Part shown: in pieces, positions 16,850 to 26,810 of the stretch
Position numbering within the stretch: the stretch's first letter is position 1
Layout of the letters: each line of letters begins with the position of its first letter
DNA from: an uncultured Clostridia bacterium
GTDB lineage: Bacteria; Bacillota; Clostridia; Saccharofermentanales; Saccharofermentanaceae
NCBI GenBank assembly: GCA_946403085.1
Contig: CAMIYM010000003.1
Span: 186,001-250,000 of the forward strand
Length of the DNA: 64,000 bases
Reading direction: 5' to 3'
The notes under the pieces: generated by a model
Told to the model about the DNA's origin: nothing
Database searches by the model: none
Seen by the model: only the letters and a program-made list of their open reading frames with translations
Made by a program: the position numbers and the translations under genes

Positions 16850-17824
16850 ATGTCTAGCAAAACAAAATTTCATGAACAAAGGCTGCAAGCATGGGACCCC
16901 GAAGAACTGACACTTAAGCAAAGAGTCGGCAAGGATCTCAGAGTCAACTGGCAGCTCTATGTTATGTGTGTCATCCCGGTAGTTTATTACATCATCTTCA
17001 GGTACATCCCGATGTTCGGTAATATCCTTGCATTCCGTAAGTATAATGCCGGCGGTAATATCTTCGGTGAAGGCCCGCTTACTCTCAGGTATTTCCAGCA
17101 GTTCATCACTGCTAAGCCTTTCTGGCAGGCATTCTCAAATACTTTGATCCTTAACGGTCTTTATCTTTTAGTAAGATTCCCTCTTACACTCATTTTCGCT
17201 TTGCTTATCAATGAGATCAGGAATCTTCACTGGAAGAAGTTCGTACAGACAGTTTCTTATCTCCCGCACTTCATCTCGATGGTTATCGTCTGCGGTATGA
17301 TCAAGGAAGTCCTTTCCACAAGCGGTCCTATCAATGACGTTATCGCAAGATTCGGCGGAGAGAAGATTCCTTTTATCTCACTTGCTCAATGGTTCAGAAC
17401 GATATTCGTTGTCTCCGGTGTATGGCAGAGTCTTGGCTGGGGTACCATCCTTTATCTTGCTGCTATGTCCGGCATCAACCCTTCACTTTACGAAGCTGCA
17501 ACCGTTGACGGTGCAACACATTTCCAGAAGGTTATGCATGTTACTATCCCTTGCATCCTTCCCACGATCGCTACACTTCTCATCCTCGATATCGGCGGAC
17601 TTGTCGGATCAGGCGGAGCATTCGAGAAGGTATATCTCCTTTACAGCCCTCTCACATATGAGACATCAGATATCGTATCCACATACGTCTTCCGTATGGG
17701 TATCGAATCAGGAAGCATCAACTTCGCTACTGCAGTTGGTTTGTTTGAAGGATTGATCAACCTGGTACTCCTGACTGTAGCGAATTTTGTATCCCGCAAA
17801 GTTGCGAATACAAGTCTTTGGTAA
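16850..17824 (+). CDS. ABC sugar permease, LplB type
   Basis: A 324-residue CUT1 permease of the LplB/YtcP-associated group, which imports uronate-containing or other oligosaccharides. There are six membrane helices, and the EAA loop that contacts the ATPase is visible as EAATVDGATHFQKVMHVTIP. I place the start at ATG 16850 (GAGGAAAC upstream). The gene opens an operon with a second permease 12 bases later and a binding protein after that. No ATPase is present, as is usual for this subclass, where a shared MsmX-type ATPase is encoded elsewhere. Confidence 0.9.
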   Translation: MSSKTKFHEQRLQAWDPEELTLKQRVGKDLRVNWQLYVMCVIPVVYYIIFRYIPMFGNILAFRKYNAGGNIFGEGPLTLRYFQQFITAKPFWQAFSNTLILNGLYLLVRFPLTLIFALLINEIRNLHWKKFVQTVSYLPHFISMVIVCGMIKEVLSTSGPINDVIARFGGEKIPFISLAQWFRTIFVVSGVWQSLGWGTILYLAAMSGINPSLYEAATVDGATHFQKVMHVTIPCILPTIATLLILDIGGLVGSGGAFEKVYLLYSPLTYETSDIVSTYVFRMGIESGSINFATAVGLFEGLINLVLLTVANFVSRKVANTSLW

Positions 17825-17836
17825 GGGGGTAGCAGT

Positions 17837-18790
17837 ATGAGCAGAATTGATAATTCAACAGCACAGATACATACTCATAATCCGAAGAATAAGATCCAGG
17901 ACTCCAAAGGATATAAGGTCTTTACAGTATTTAATACGATCATAATGATCTTCGTAGCATTAGTTACGCTGTATCCTTTCCTTTACCTGATCGCCCAGTC
18001 TTTTACTTCGACACAGGCAATCATCGACGGTTACACAGGACTTATTCCTAAGGGCTTCAATATCGACACATACGTTTATGTTGTTACCAGAAACCCGGTC
18101 AAGGTACTGCCCAAGGTATTCCCTGACTTCCAGCTTCCTGAGTTTATCGTTTACTACCTTAATACGATCTTCTATACGCTTGTAGGTACGGTATTGTCAC
18201 TGTTCTTCTCCGCTATACTGGCATATCCGCTTTCCAAGCCTTCGCTTAAGGTTAACAGGTTCTTATCGCCCTTTATCATCTTCACGATGTATTTCGGCGG
18301 CGGACTCATGGCAAACTACGTATTGATGCTCAAGCTCGGCCTTAAGAACTCTATGTGGGGATTCATTCTCCCGATGCTCATCAGCACTTACTATGTAATC
18401 CTCATGAGATCATTCTTCATGACGATCCCTAAGGATCTTGAAGAGGCAGGAGAGATCGACGGACTTAATAAGTTCGGTGTCTTCTGGTACATCGCAAGAC
18501 CTTTGTCCACACCTATCATTGCGACAATGACTTTGTTCTACGCAGTTATGTATTGGAACAACTGGTTCAATGCAAAACTCTATCTCCAGGATAAGCTCAA
18601 GTGGCCTGTAGCTTACTTCCTCCAGACCATCATAAGAGGTGCCGGATCTTCCGAACCTGACGCACAGACTATGACTGCAAACATCAAGTCATGCGCAATG
18701 GTACTTACGGTTCTTCCTATCATCTGTATCTATCCTGCAATTCAGAAGTATTACGTACAGGGCATGATGCTCGGCGGCGTAAAAGAGTAA
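17837..18790 (+). CDS. ABC sugar permease, YtcP type
   Basis: A 317-residue MalG-like partner permease with six membrane helices. The EAA loop reads EEAGEIDGLNKFGVFWYIARP. A GGGGGTAGC lies just before the ATG, and the gap to the first permease is 12 bases. The two permeases should form the heterodimeric channel of the importer. Confidence 0.92.
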   Translation: MSRIDNSTAQIHTHNPKNKIQDSKGYKVFTVFNTIIMIFVALVTLYPFLYLIAQSFTSTQAIIDGYTGLIPKGFNIDTYVYVVTRNPVKVLPKVFPDFQLPEFIVYYLNTIFYTLVGTVLSLFFSAILAYPLSKPSLKVNRFLSPFIIFTMYFGGGLMANYVLMLKLGLKNSMWGFILPMLISTYYVILMRSFFMTIPKDLEEAGEIDGLNKFGVFWYIARPLSTPIIATMTLFYAVMYWNNWFNAKLYLQDKLKWPVAYFLQTIIRGAGSSEPDAQTMTANIKSCAMVLTVLPIICIYPAIQKYYVQGMMLGGVKE

Positions 18791-18853
18791 TTACTTTGTG
18801 CTATAGGGGATTACCCACGGCAATAGAAAAAAATGTTAAGAAAGGAAACAGTT

Positions 18854-20596
18854 ATGAAGACAACAAAACTTGCAAAAGTAGCATCTGTCGGTCTTGCAGT
18901 ATCTATGCTCTCGAGCTTAGCAGCTTGTTCCGGTGGTGCAGGTGAAACTTCTGAGATGACAACGATCCCCAGCCAGATCGAGACATCTGCAACTGAGACT
19001 GAAGAAAACGTACCTTACACCTATGGCGTGGGCAAGACATTCCACGCTGATCAGCCTGTTACTTACACGATGTTCTTTAGTGATGCATCATGGTATCCGA
19101 TGGTTGATACATGGAAGACAGAGGGACTTTTCGAGGAGATCAGAAAGAGAACTAACGTTACTCTTGACATCAAGTCCTATGATAGCGGCGACTACATGGA
19201 CCAGATCACACTCGATATCAATGCAGGCAACGCAGCTTACATCATTCCTAAGATCTATGATGACTCAAAGTTCGTAGACGGTGGTGCTATCGTACCTATC
19301 TCTGATTACGTTCAGTACATGCCTAACTACATTGAGTTCTATAACAAGTATGACCTTTCCAAGGATATCCAGACGATCACAAGATCTAATGGTAAGTACT
19401 ATAAGCTTCCTGGTATGAAGGAAGCCAACCTCATCAACTATTCTTTCGTTATCAGAAAGGATATCTGGGATGCAGCTGGTGTTGATGTTGTTAAGATCCA
19501 GAAGGATTGGACATGGGCAGATCTTCTCGAGGCTTTGAAGAAGGTTAAGGCTTACATGGTTTCACAGGGTATGTGCAAAGAGTCTGACTATATCTGGTCT
19601 GACCTCTGGTGCGGAAACGAGTCTGGTCAGGGTTCCGGCGGAAACCTCCTTGGTGTTATGGCTTCCACATACGATTGTAATGCTGGTTGGAACATCGGCA
19701 ACGGCATGAGATATAACAAGGAACAGGATAAGTTCATCTTCTCGCCTACAACCGATAACTATAAGCAGTTCCTTAAGACAGCTCACAGCTTCATCGAAGC
19801 AGGTATTCTCGATCCTGAGACATTCACACAGGATGACGCTAAGGCTACAGCTAAGTACTACAACGGCAAGACAGCTATTATGTCTATCAACCAGGGCCAG
19901 TGGGCTAACTATGAGCAGAACATGACAGCTCAGCTCGGCGAAGGCAAGTATGAGAACTATGTAATCACAATGCCTATCGGTTCCACAAGAAATTCTACAG
20001 TTGATCCTGCAAGACTTGAGAACGGTGTCATGATCTCCAAGAAGGCTCTTGATGATCTCGGAGAAGACGGCTTCAAGCAGATGCTCAGATTCGTTGACTG
20101 GCTCTTCTATTCTCACGAGGCATATGATCTCGTTAAGTGGGGCGTTAAGGATGTTCACTACACAGAAGATGCACAGGGCAATAAGAAGCTTAAGGAAGGT
20201 TTCTGCTGCTCAGGATTAGGCTTCGCTAATGATGCTAAGGAAAGCATGACAGATATCAGACTTAAGTGGGGTTATGCAGGTGGTAACTTCTGGTATGCCG
20301 GAACTGTTGCAGAAATGTCTGACAACCTTACAGGCGCTGTTGCAGATTATGTAAAGCGTGACTATGAAGACAGAGACGTACCTCCGCTTGCTCCTGGCCT
20401 TGCTCCTACACCTGAGCAGAACGAGCAGATCAACCTCATCGCTACACCTCTCATCAGTAACGTTAACTCCTGGACACTCAAGTTCGTTACCGGTCAGGCT
20501 GATATCGATAAGCAGTGGGATGAATATGTTAAGTCTTGTGATGCACTCAATGTATCCGGTCTTGTTGAAATCTATGCTGGACTTTATGTCAAATAA
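18854..20596 (+). CDS. ABC oligosaccharide-binding lipoprotein
   Basis: A 580-residue extracellular solute-binding protein. The signal peptide ends in the lipobox LAAC (Cys near residue 26), followed by a Ser/Thr/Glu-rich tether, so it is anchored outside the membrane. The size (over 500 residues) and many aromatic residues fit the LplA/YtcQ family, known in Paenibacillus and Bacillus for aldouronate or rhamnogalacturonan oligosaccharides. ATG 18854 is chosen because AAGAAAGGAAAC precedes it. Codon use is strongly biased to a few codons, which suggests high expression. It is the third gene of the importer operon. Confidence 0.9.
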   Translation: MKTTKLAKVASVGLAVSMLSSLAACSGGAGETSEMTTIPSQIETSATETEENVPYTYGVGKTFHADQPVTYTMFFSDASWYPMVDTWKTEGLFEEIRKRTNVTLDIKSYDSGDYMDQITLDINAGNAAYIIPKIYDDSKFVDGGAIVPISDYVQYMPNYIEFYNKYDLSKDIQTITRSNGKYYKLPGMKEANLINYSFVIRKDIWDAAGVDVVKIQKDWTWADLLEALKKVKAYMVSQGMCKESDYIWSDLWCGNESGQGSGGNLLGVMASTYDCNAGWNIGNGMRYNKEQDKFIFSPTTDNYKQFLKTAHSFIEAGILDPETFTQDDAKATAKYYNGKTAIMSINQGQWANYEQNMTAQLGEGKYENYVITMPIGSTRNSTVDPARLENGVMISKKALDDLGEDGFKQMLRFVDWLFYSHEAYDLVKWGVKDVHYTEDAQGNKKLKEGFCCSGLGFANDAKESMTDIRLKWGYAGGNFWYAGTVAEMSDNLTGAVADYVKRDYEDRDVPPLAPGLAPTPEQNEQINLIATPLISNVNSWTLKFVTGQADIDKQWDEYVKSCDALNVSGLVEIYAGLYVK

Positions 20597-20635
20597 TTCT
20601 TGAACCATTCAAGATCGATTTGAACAAATAACAGG

Positions 20636-20668
20636 GGGCATTCCGATGTATGATTGCATTGGGATGCC
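20636..20668 (+). other. Hairpin between the binding-protein and GH115 genes
   Basis: GGGGGCATTCC and GGGATGCCCC can pair, leaving a loop of about 12 bases. No T run follows (the next bases are TTATCAAAAAA), so it is more likely an mRNA-stabilising or processing element at the end of the abundant binding-protein message than a terminator. Confidence 0.5.
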
Positions 20669-20700
20669 CCTTATCAAAAAAAGACAAACAGAGGCTGAAT

Positions 20701-23496
20701 ATGGGCAATACGGAATTTTTCAAAAAAGGCAATAAGATCGCTATAGTAACTGATGGCAGTGATAAGGGAATACTAAGAGTAACTTCCGCTGTTATCAAGG
20801 ACATAGAGCGTGTTACTGATTCACTTCGAAAAGAGTGCCGGATTGCCGTAACTGATAATGAGAAAAGCGGCATGACCGCTTATGCGGATACACTTGTTTT
20901 TGCAGGGATCCTGACTGGATCATCTGAAAGTCTAATAGACAGGCTTCTTGCAAAGACAACTGTCAGCCCTGATAAAGTGCTGGGCAAGCGTGAAGTATAT
21001 GCATTTGATGAAGTTAAGGGCTTTCCCGGTCTTGAAGGCAAAAAGGTTTTCGTGATCGCGGGAAGTGATAAGCTCGGTACGATCTACGGACTCTATCACT
21101 TGTCTGAAATGATAGGTGTCAGTCCATGGCACTATTTCGGTGATGTTAAGCCGCTTATTAAGGAAGAGATCGTATTTGATCCAAGCGAATTCCCTGTTGT
21201 ATCTCATGAGCCCAAGATCGAATACAGGGGCTTCTTCATGAATGACGACTGGCCGTCTCTTGGCGGCTGGGTTACCAACGCTTTTGATGATTTCAATGAA
21301 GTGTTCTATGAACATGTTTTCGATCTTCTGTTAAGACTCCGCGGCAACTTTATGTGGCCTGCAATGTGGTCTGCGGTCTTTAATAACGACGGAAAGGCGT
21401 ATCCTGAAGCGTCTGCGGTGCTTGCTGATGAACTCGGCATTACGATGGGCACATCCCACCACGAGCCTCTTATAAGGGCCGGTGAAGAGTTCTCTCACAT
21501 GATGACTGACAGCAATGATGTGGGATACGGAAAGGACTGGAGTTACTATACAAATCCGCGCGGTCTTTATGAATTCTGGTCTGATTCCATTAAGGCGAGA
21601 GGCAAGTATAAGAACCTCATTACCGTCGGTATGCGCGGTGAGCGTGACAGCAAGATCCTGGGTGAAGATGCGACCATGAAGGATAATATCGATCTTCTGA
21701 AAAAGACTATAACGGATCAGAAGAAGATACTTGCCGAGAATGGTCTTGAAGGCTGTCCCAAGGTGCTTGCTCTCTATAAGGAAGTTGAAGATTATTACTA
21801 TGGCGATGAGACCGCTGAAGGTCTTAATAAATGGGATGGATTAGACGACCTGACCTTGCTCCTGTCTGATGACAACTTTGCAAACCTGAGAACTGTTCCG
21901 ACTCCTGAATTAAAAGACAGAAAGAACGGATGGGGAATATACTACCACTTTGACTATCACGGAGATCCGATCTCTTATGAGTGGGTCAATTCCACTCCGA
22001 TCACCAAAGCATGGGAGCAGCTGACTTCTGCTTATGAATATGGCATAAGGAAACTCTGGATCTGCAACGTAGGTGATGTAAGACCTGTTGAATTGCCTTT
22101 GAGCTATTTTATGGACCTCGCCTTTGATTTTGATTACTGGCAGCAGCCGAATAAGACAGCTGAGTATCTTTCCAAGTGGGTAAAGCAGCAGTTCGCTGAG
22201 GTATCAGAGAAGGACCGTGATGCAATAGGTGATCTTCTTAACGATTACATCAACATGAATGGCAGAAGAAGACCTGAGGCAACCCATCCTGATACATTTG
22301 ATGTTCCTTCCAACCAGGCTTTTGCCGAACTCAGATGTGCGGATAAGATCATTTCCGATGCAGAAAGACTTAAAGCAAACCTGCCTTTAGAGATCTACGA
22401 TAAGTTTTACGGACTTGTCTATTTCCCGGCGGTTGCATCTGCTAATCTGCGCCGCATGATGGTGCTCACGGGTCTTTATAACATTGTTACAAACACTGAT
22501 TTCATCGTGTCCAACTACCTGGCAGAGGAGATCAACAAGACAGTTGAAAAAGACATTGAACTTGTCAGGTTCTATAACGAGGATATGTCCGGCGGCAAGT
22601 GGAAATACATGATGAGTTCCAAGCATGTAAACTTCCAGCATTGGAACGACGAGGATTCCGAGTATCCGAAGCCGGTTATTAAGAAGTCTGTATCTTCAGA
22701 GAAGCATGCTGAAGTCATTATCGAACGCTCAGCTTGTTATTACGATGGTGAATGTTCTTTGCCTGAGATGGATATTAATGACCCCGCGCCCAAGGAAGTA
22801 TATATCCTCGAAAAGTCTATAAGGGAGGATCCTTTCAGTCTCGAGTACGATAAGTCTTTGCTCGGCATTAAGACGGTTAAGATCACTGACGGTGCATACA
22901 GGCTTGATATTCTTCCTTCCGTCGTGGCTGAGACATCTGTAAAGGCCATTTTCGACTCACATGCAGTTACCATCAAGACAAAAGCAGTCGACAGCAAGTC
23001 TATTGCAGATTGTCCCTGCATGGTAGGCGGAGTTCTTAATATGCTTTGCGACTCATATGCCCGCAAGAACGAACCGGGTGACAGTTCTTTCCTTACGATC
23101 GACAACTACGGATTATCAGGAAAAGCTATTAAGATCTATCCGCTTACTAAGGATTATTCAACGGAGTCATCGCCTTCTTTGACATATGATTTCTATATTC
23201 CCGAGGATGGTTCCTATGAGGTGTCTGTTTTCGTTGCGCCTTCGAACAATACATTCAAGAATCAGAACTTAAGCTTTGTTCTTAAGATGGATGAGGGAGA
23301 AGACAAGAAGATCGATCTGTTCCCTGAAGGTTATATGGCAGGCTACGGAACCGATGCAAACTGGAGTGAAGCTGTGCTTAAGAACTGCCGTGAACTTAAG
23401 GCTTCTTACAGTCTTGGAGCAGGCAAACACAGTCTCGAATACAAGGTCATCGATTCGATGGTAGTTCTTCAGAGAATAGTTATAAGAAAGCAGTAA
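20701..23496 (+). CDS. GH115 alpha-glucuronidase
   Basis: A 931-residue protein of family GH115, which removes (4-O-methyl)glucuronic acid from xylan and xylo-oligosaccharides. Typical features are the N-terminal beta domain (IAIVTDGSDKGILR), a YRGFFMNDDWP motif near residue 180, RLRGNFMWPAMW near 215, and the TMGTSHHEP segment near 255. A C-terminal domain extends from about 700. There is no signal peptide, so it works on imported oligosaccharides. ATG 20701 is preferred over a start at 20650. It follows the ABC importer genes in the same direction and releases glucuronate for UxaC. Confidence 0.9.
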   Translation: MGNTEFFKKGNKIAIVTDGSDKGILRVTSAVIKDIERVTDSLRKECRIAVTDNEKSGMTAYADTLVFAGILTGSSESLIDRLLAKTTVSPDKVLGKREVYAFDEVKGFPGLEGKKVFVIAGSDKLGTIYGLYHLSEMIGVSPWHYFGDVKPLIKEEIVFDPSEFPVVSHEPKIEYRGFFMNDDWPSLGGWVTNAFDDFNEVFYEHVFDLLLRLRGNFMWPAMWSAVFNNDGKAYPEASAVLADELGITMGTSHHEPLIRAGEEFSHMMTDSNDVGYGKDWSYYTNPRGLYEFWSDSIKARGKYKNLITVGMRGERDSKILGEDATMKDNIDLLKKTITDQKKILAENGLEGCPKVLALYKEVEDYYYGDETAEGLNKWDGLDDLTLLLSDDNFANLRTVPTPELKDRKNGWGIYYHFDYHGDPISYEWVNSTPITKAWEQLTSAYEYGIRKLWICNVGDVRPVELPLSYFMDLAFDFDYWQQPNKTAEYLSKWVKQQFAEVSEKDRDAIGDLLNDYINMNGRRRPEATHPDTFDVPSNQAFAELRCADKIISDAERLKANLPLEIYDKFYGLVYFPAVASANLRRMMVLTGLYNIVTNTDFIVSNYLAEEINKTVEKDIELVRFYNEDMSGGKWKYMMSSKHVNFQHWNDEDSEYPKPVIKKSVSSEKHAEVIIERSACYYDGECSLPEMDINDPAPKEVYILEKSIREDPFSLEYDKSLLGIKTVKITDGAYRLDILPSVVAETSVKAIFDSHAVTIKTKAVDSKSIADCPCMVGGVLNMLCDSYARKNEPGDSSFLTIDNYGLSGKAIKIYPLTKDYSTESSPSLTYDFYIPEDGSYEVSVFVAPSNNTFKNQNLSFVLKMDEGEDKKIDLFPEGYMAGYGTDANWSEAVLKNCRELKASYSLGAGKHSLEYKVIDSMVVLQRIVIRKQ

Positions 23497-23518
23497 TTTA
23501 AAACTTGTTTGGAAAACA

Positions 23519-23560
23519 AAACGGTCCGGTATGCGTTTTTAAGCTGACCGGACCGTTCGT
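23519..23560. terminator. Bidirectional terminator between GH115 and uxaC
   Basis: ACGGTCCGGT (23521-23530) and ACCGGACCGT (23547-23556) form a perfect 10-bp stem. On the minus strand it is followed by TTTTGTTTT, so it ends uxaC well; on the plus strand the tail is TCGTATTTCTT. Confidence 0.8.
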
Positions 23561-23565
23561 ATTTC

Positions 23566-24975
23566 TTAATCTTTTATAAGCAGGCTGCGGGAGTTCCTGT
23601 AGCAGACTCTCTCGATTATATCCTTTAGGATACGCTCGTCTTTTGGGAATCTTCCGCGCTCGACAACACTACCAAGATAGTTGCAGAATATTCTTCTGAA
23701 GTATTCGTGTCTTGTGTAGGACAGGAAGCATCTTGAGTCAGTAAGCATGCCCACGAAGCAGGGAAGGGAAGTCTGGGCACTTAGTGATCTTATGTGCTCT
23801 TCCATTCCGATAAGATTATCGTTGAACCACCATGCTGCACCGTGCTGGATCTTGCCGGGGATGCTGCCGTCGTTATAACATCCGCAAAGTGTATCGATCA
23901 CTGTATTGTCTACAGGGTTAAGCGAATAGATTATCATGCGCGGAAGAAGATCTTCGCTGTTAAGCTCATCCATGAATCCCGTAAGCGGCGTTACGAAGTC
24001 GAATGAACCTGTGATAGTATCGCAGCCGCAGTTTGCACCGATGCTCTTAAACAGGGATGAATTAACATTACGCTTGCATCCGAAATGAAGCTGCATCGTC
24101 CAGCCGCGCTTTGCGTATTCCCTTGCGAAGAAAAGCATGAGGTCTGTCTTGTAAGCTGTGATCTCTTCATTGGTAAGGACAGCATCAGGTGATGCCATCT
24201 TTTTCGCGAAAACATCTTCTGAAGTAACGCTCAAGTTCTTACCGTACCAGATGTATTCTGTTCCGTGATCGGAGATGACACATCCGTGTGATGCGAAGTG
24301 GTCAAGTCTTGATAAAAGGACTTCCTTGAGTTCTGAGATAGTATTGATCTTCGAACCGGAAATGTTTTCGAGCCTCTCCACATAAGAGCTGAATGTGTTC
24401 TTCTCTATGTCAACGATGTTGTCAGGTCTGAAAGCGGGAAGGACAATGGAAGAGAAACCGGATTCCTTGATCTGCTCATGGTATACGAGTGAGTCGCAGG
24501 GATCGTCGGTGGTGCAGATAGCTTCGACATTCGACTTCTTCATGATGCTCCTTGCTGACAGTTTTCCGGACTGCAAAATATCATTGGCTGTATTCCAGAC
24601 CTTATCTGCATTTATTGAGGAGAGCGGTTCGTTAATATCGAAGTATCTGGCAAGCTCAAGACATGTCCAGTGGTAAAGGGGATTTCCGAAAGCTGATTCC
24701 ACAGCCTTGGCCCACATCTTGAATTTCTCTTCATCAGATGCGTCACCTGTGATGTATCTTTCTTCTATGCCGCAGGCTCTCATAAGACGCCACTTATAGT
24801 GATCGCCCTTAAGCCAGAGCTCAGTAAGGTTTTTGAAGGTGATATCTTCGGCGATCTCCTTTGATTCGATATGACAGTGGTAATCGATTATCGGGAGATC
24901 TTTTGCATACTCGTTATAGAGATTGAGGGCGGTATTGTTCTCAAGAAGGAAATTGTCACCGACTAAGCTTTTCAT
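23566..24975 (-). CDS. uxaC: Glucuronate (uronate) isomerase
   Basis: A 469-residue enzyme of the amidohydrolase fold that converts D-glucuronate to D-fructuronate (and galacturonate to tagaturonate). The N-terminal LPIIDYHCHIESKEIAED carries the metal-site HxH, and the TDDPCDSLVYH and SDHG segments match the family. The length is the standard 465-470. I set the start at ATG 24975, with AGAGGTGC before it; the frame stays open far upstream only because it runs antisense to kdgA. It is divergent from kdgA across 103 bases. A possible minus-strand promoter is TTGCGA, 17 bases, TATTTT. Confidence 0.93.
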   Translation of the reverse strand: MKSLVGDNFLLENNTALNLYNEYAKDLPIIDYHCHIESKEIAEDITFKNLTELWLKGDHYKWRLMRACGIEERYITGDASDEEKFKMWAKAVESAFGNPLYHWTCLELARYFDINEPLSSINADKVWNTANDILQSGKLSARSIMKKSNVEAICTTDDPCDSLVYHEQIKESGFSSIVLPAFRPDNIVDIEKNTFSSYVERLENISGSKINTISELKEVLLSRLDHFASHGCVISDHGTEYIWYGKNLSVTSEDVFAKKMASPDAVLTNEEITAYKTDLMLFFAREYAKRGWTMQLHFGCKRNVNSSLFKSIGANCGCDTITGSFDFVTPLTGFMDELNSEDLLPRMIIYSLNPVDNTVIDTLCGCYNDGSIPGKIQHGAAWWFNDNLIGMEEHIRSLSAQTSLPCFVGMLTDSRCFLSYTRHEYFRRIFCNYLGSVVERGRFPKDERILKDIIERVCYRNSRSLLIKD

Positions 24976-25043
24976 TTTGCACCTCTGTGATATGTTATGA
25001 CTTATAAAATAACTTATTTCCGCTATTATCGCAACTAAAAGTA

Positions 25044-25057
25044 TGGTAGAATACCAG
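25044..25057. promoter_or_regulatory. Candidate operator between uxaC and kdgA
   Basis: TGGTAGAATACCAG contains perfect inverted arms TGGTA and TACCA around GAA. On the minus strand CTGGTATTCTAC matches the island palindrome CTAGTATTCTAG at 10 of 12 positions. It overlaps a TAGAAT -10 box (25047-25052) of kdgA. It also resembles the TTGGTATACCAA core known for enteric UxuR/ExuR. Confidence 0.6.
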
Positions 25058-25078
25058 TTGATTTGAGAGGTGATAAAA

Positions 25079-25714
25079 ATGACTTTTTCAGAAAGAGTAT
25101 TCAATACCGGAATAGTACCGGTCGTAGTGTTAAATAATGTTGAAGATGCAGTGCCTCTGGCTAATGCCCTTCTTAAAGGCGGCATCGACTTTATGGAGAT
25201 AACCTTCAGGACAGAATGTGCAGCTGAATGCATCGCAAAGATCAGCAAAGAAGTGCCTGAAGTAGTTGTCGGCGCAGGAACAGTCCTGAATGTTGAACAG
25301 GCAAAGCTTGCAGTCGAAAACGGTGCGAAGTTCATCGTATCACCCGGTCTTGATGAGGAAACTGTTACCTGGGCGATCGGAAACAACATCCCTGTTATTC
25401 CGGGATGTGTTACTCCTACGGAGATCATGAAGGCAATCAGTCTTGGACTTAAAGTGGTCAAGTTCTTCCCGGCTGATGTATACGGCGGTATCAAAGCTAT
25501 TAAGGCTTTGTCAGCTCCTTTCGGACAGATCAAGTTCCTTCCTACGGGCGGCGTATCAGAAGCTAATCTTAAGGACTTCATCGAAAACAAATCAGTTGCA
25601 GCGATCGGCGGAAGCTGGGTCTGCAAGAAAGACGATATTGCAAACCACGATTGGGATAAGATAACAACACTTTCGGAGAATGCGGTAAAGATCATTAAGG
25701 AGACAAGAACATGA
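25079..25714 (+). CDS. kdgA: 2-keto-3-deoxy-6-phosphogluconate aldolase
   Basis: A 211-residue class I aldolase that splits KDPG into pyruvate and glyceraldehyde-3-phosphate. The catalytic Glu in FMEITFRTE and the Schiff-base Lys in [12 protein letters not shown] are present, as is the GAGTVL motif. The start is ATG 25079, with GAGAGGTG upstream. Its last four bases overlap the start of kdgK, a classic ATGA coupling, so the two final enzymes of the pathway are made together. Confidence 0.93.
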   Translation: MTFSERVFNTGIVPVVVLNNVEDAVPLANALLKGGIDFMEITFRTECAAECIAKISKEVPEVVVGAGTVLNVEQAKLAVENGAKFIVSPGLDEETVTWAIGNNIPVIPGCVTPTEIMKAISLGLKVVKFFPADVYGGIKAIKALSAPFGQIKFLPTGGVSEANLKDFIENKSVAAIGGSWVCKKDDIANHDWDKITTLSENAVKIIKETRT

Positions 25715-26739
25715 GTAAATATCTTACTTTTGGTGAATTGATGTTAAGACTTAAGAGTCCCGGAAGAGAGCGCTTTATGCAGTCTCCTTCTCTTGAAGCC
25801 ACATTCGGCGGCGGTGAGGCCAATGTTGCCGTATCACTTGCAAATTACGGACTCGAAGCAGAGTTCCTTTCTGTCATTCCCGAAAATGCGATAGGTGATG
25901 CTGCAATAGGAGAGCTCAGAAGATTTAATGTCGGAACTGACAAGGTAATAAGAACGGAAGGCAGAATGGGCATCTACTATCTTGAGACAGGTGCCAACCA
26001 GCGTGCAAGCAAAGTAATCTACGACAGAGCTTATTCTGCGATATCACTTTTCAAGCCCGAGGGTTACGACTGGGAGAAGGTCTATAAGGATGTAAAGTGG
26101 CTTCATATCTCAGGCATTACACCTGCCATTTCAGAAGAGACAAAGGATGCTTCTTTGCTGGCAGTAAAGGAAGCTAAGAAGAGGGGCATCACTGTCTCGA
26201 TCGATCTTAACTATAGAAAGAATCTCTGGAAATACGGTGTCGATGCTAAGGAAGTCATGAGTGAGATGACTAAGTATGCCGACATCATAATCGCAAATGA
26301 GGAAGACTGCCAGAAATCTCTGGGACTTAAGTGCGAGAGCAATGTCGAAGGTGGAAAGCTCGATCAGGAAGACTATAAGAAACTTAGTGACAGCCTTCTT
26401 GCTGAGTATCCTAATGTTAAAAAGGTTGCTATCACATTGAGAGAGAGCAAGAGCGCAGATATCAACTTCTGGGCAGCAGCTCTTAATAACGGATCTGAAT
26501 TCATAGTAAGCCGTAAGTATGAGATGTATGACATTGTAGACCGTGTTGGCGGAGGAGATTCATTCGCGGGCGGACTTATCTATGGCCTTAATGAACTTGG
26601 AAGTGACAGGGAAGCTCTTGAGTTTGCTGTTGCTGCAAGCTGCTTAAAGCACACCATTGACGGTGATTTCAACAGGGTAACACTCGATGAAGTCCAGAAG
26701 CTTGCCAAGGGTGACGGTTCAGGCAGAGTTCAGAGGTAA
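25711..26739 (+). CDS. kdgK: 2-keto-3-deoxygluconate kinase
   Basis: A 342-residue PfkB-family sugar kinase that phosphorylates KDG at the expense of ATP. The N-terminal [11 protein letters not shown] and [16 protein letters not shown], and the catalytic [16 protein letters not shown] near residue 275, are all intact. It is coupled to kdgA and closes the glucuronate pathway of this island. No good terminator follows in the 70 bases before the next gene. Confidence 0.93.
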   Translation: MSKYLTFGELMLRLKSPGRERFMQSPSLEATFGGGEANVAVSLANYGLEAEFLSVIPENAIGDAAIGELRRFNVGTDKVIRTEGRMGIYYLETGANQRASKVIYDRAYSAISLFKPEGYDWEKVYKDVKWLHISGITPAISEETKDASLLAVKEAKKRGITVSIDLNYRKNLWKYGVDAKEVMSEMTKYADIIIANEEDCQKSLGLKCESNVEGGKLDQEDYKKLSDSLLAEYPNVKKVAITLRESKSADINFWAAALNNGSEFIVSRKYEMYDIVDRVGGGDSFAGGLIYGLNELGSDREALEFAVAASCLKHTIDGDFNRVTLDEVQKLAKGDGSGRVQR

Positions 26740-26810
26740 CCTGGGTTTCTGTAATAAAATTTTAATGATATTCTGCTTTTTGCCTGATAGAATATAAGCC
26801 TGGGGAAAAA

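Noticed and set aside
20636..20668. Terminator between the binding-protein and GH115 genes
   Set aside because: An A-rich tail follows instead of a T run; the GH115 gene may still be read from the importer promoter.
24976..25695. N-terminal extension of uxaC by 240 residues
   Set aside because: It runs antisense through kdgA. The normal UxaC length, its typical N-terminus and a ribosome site all support ATG 24975.
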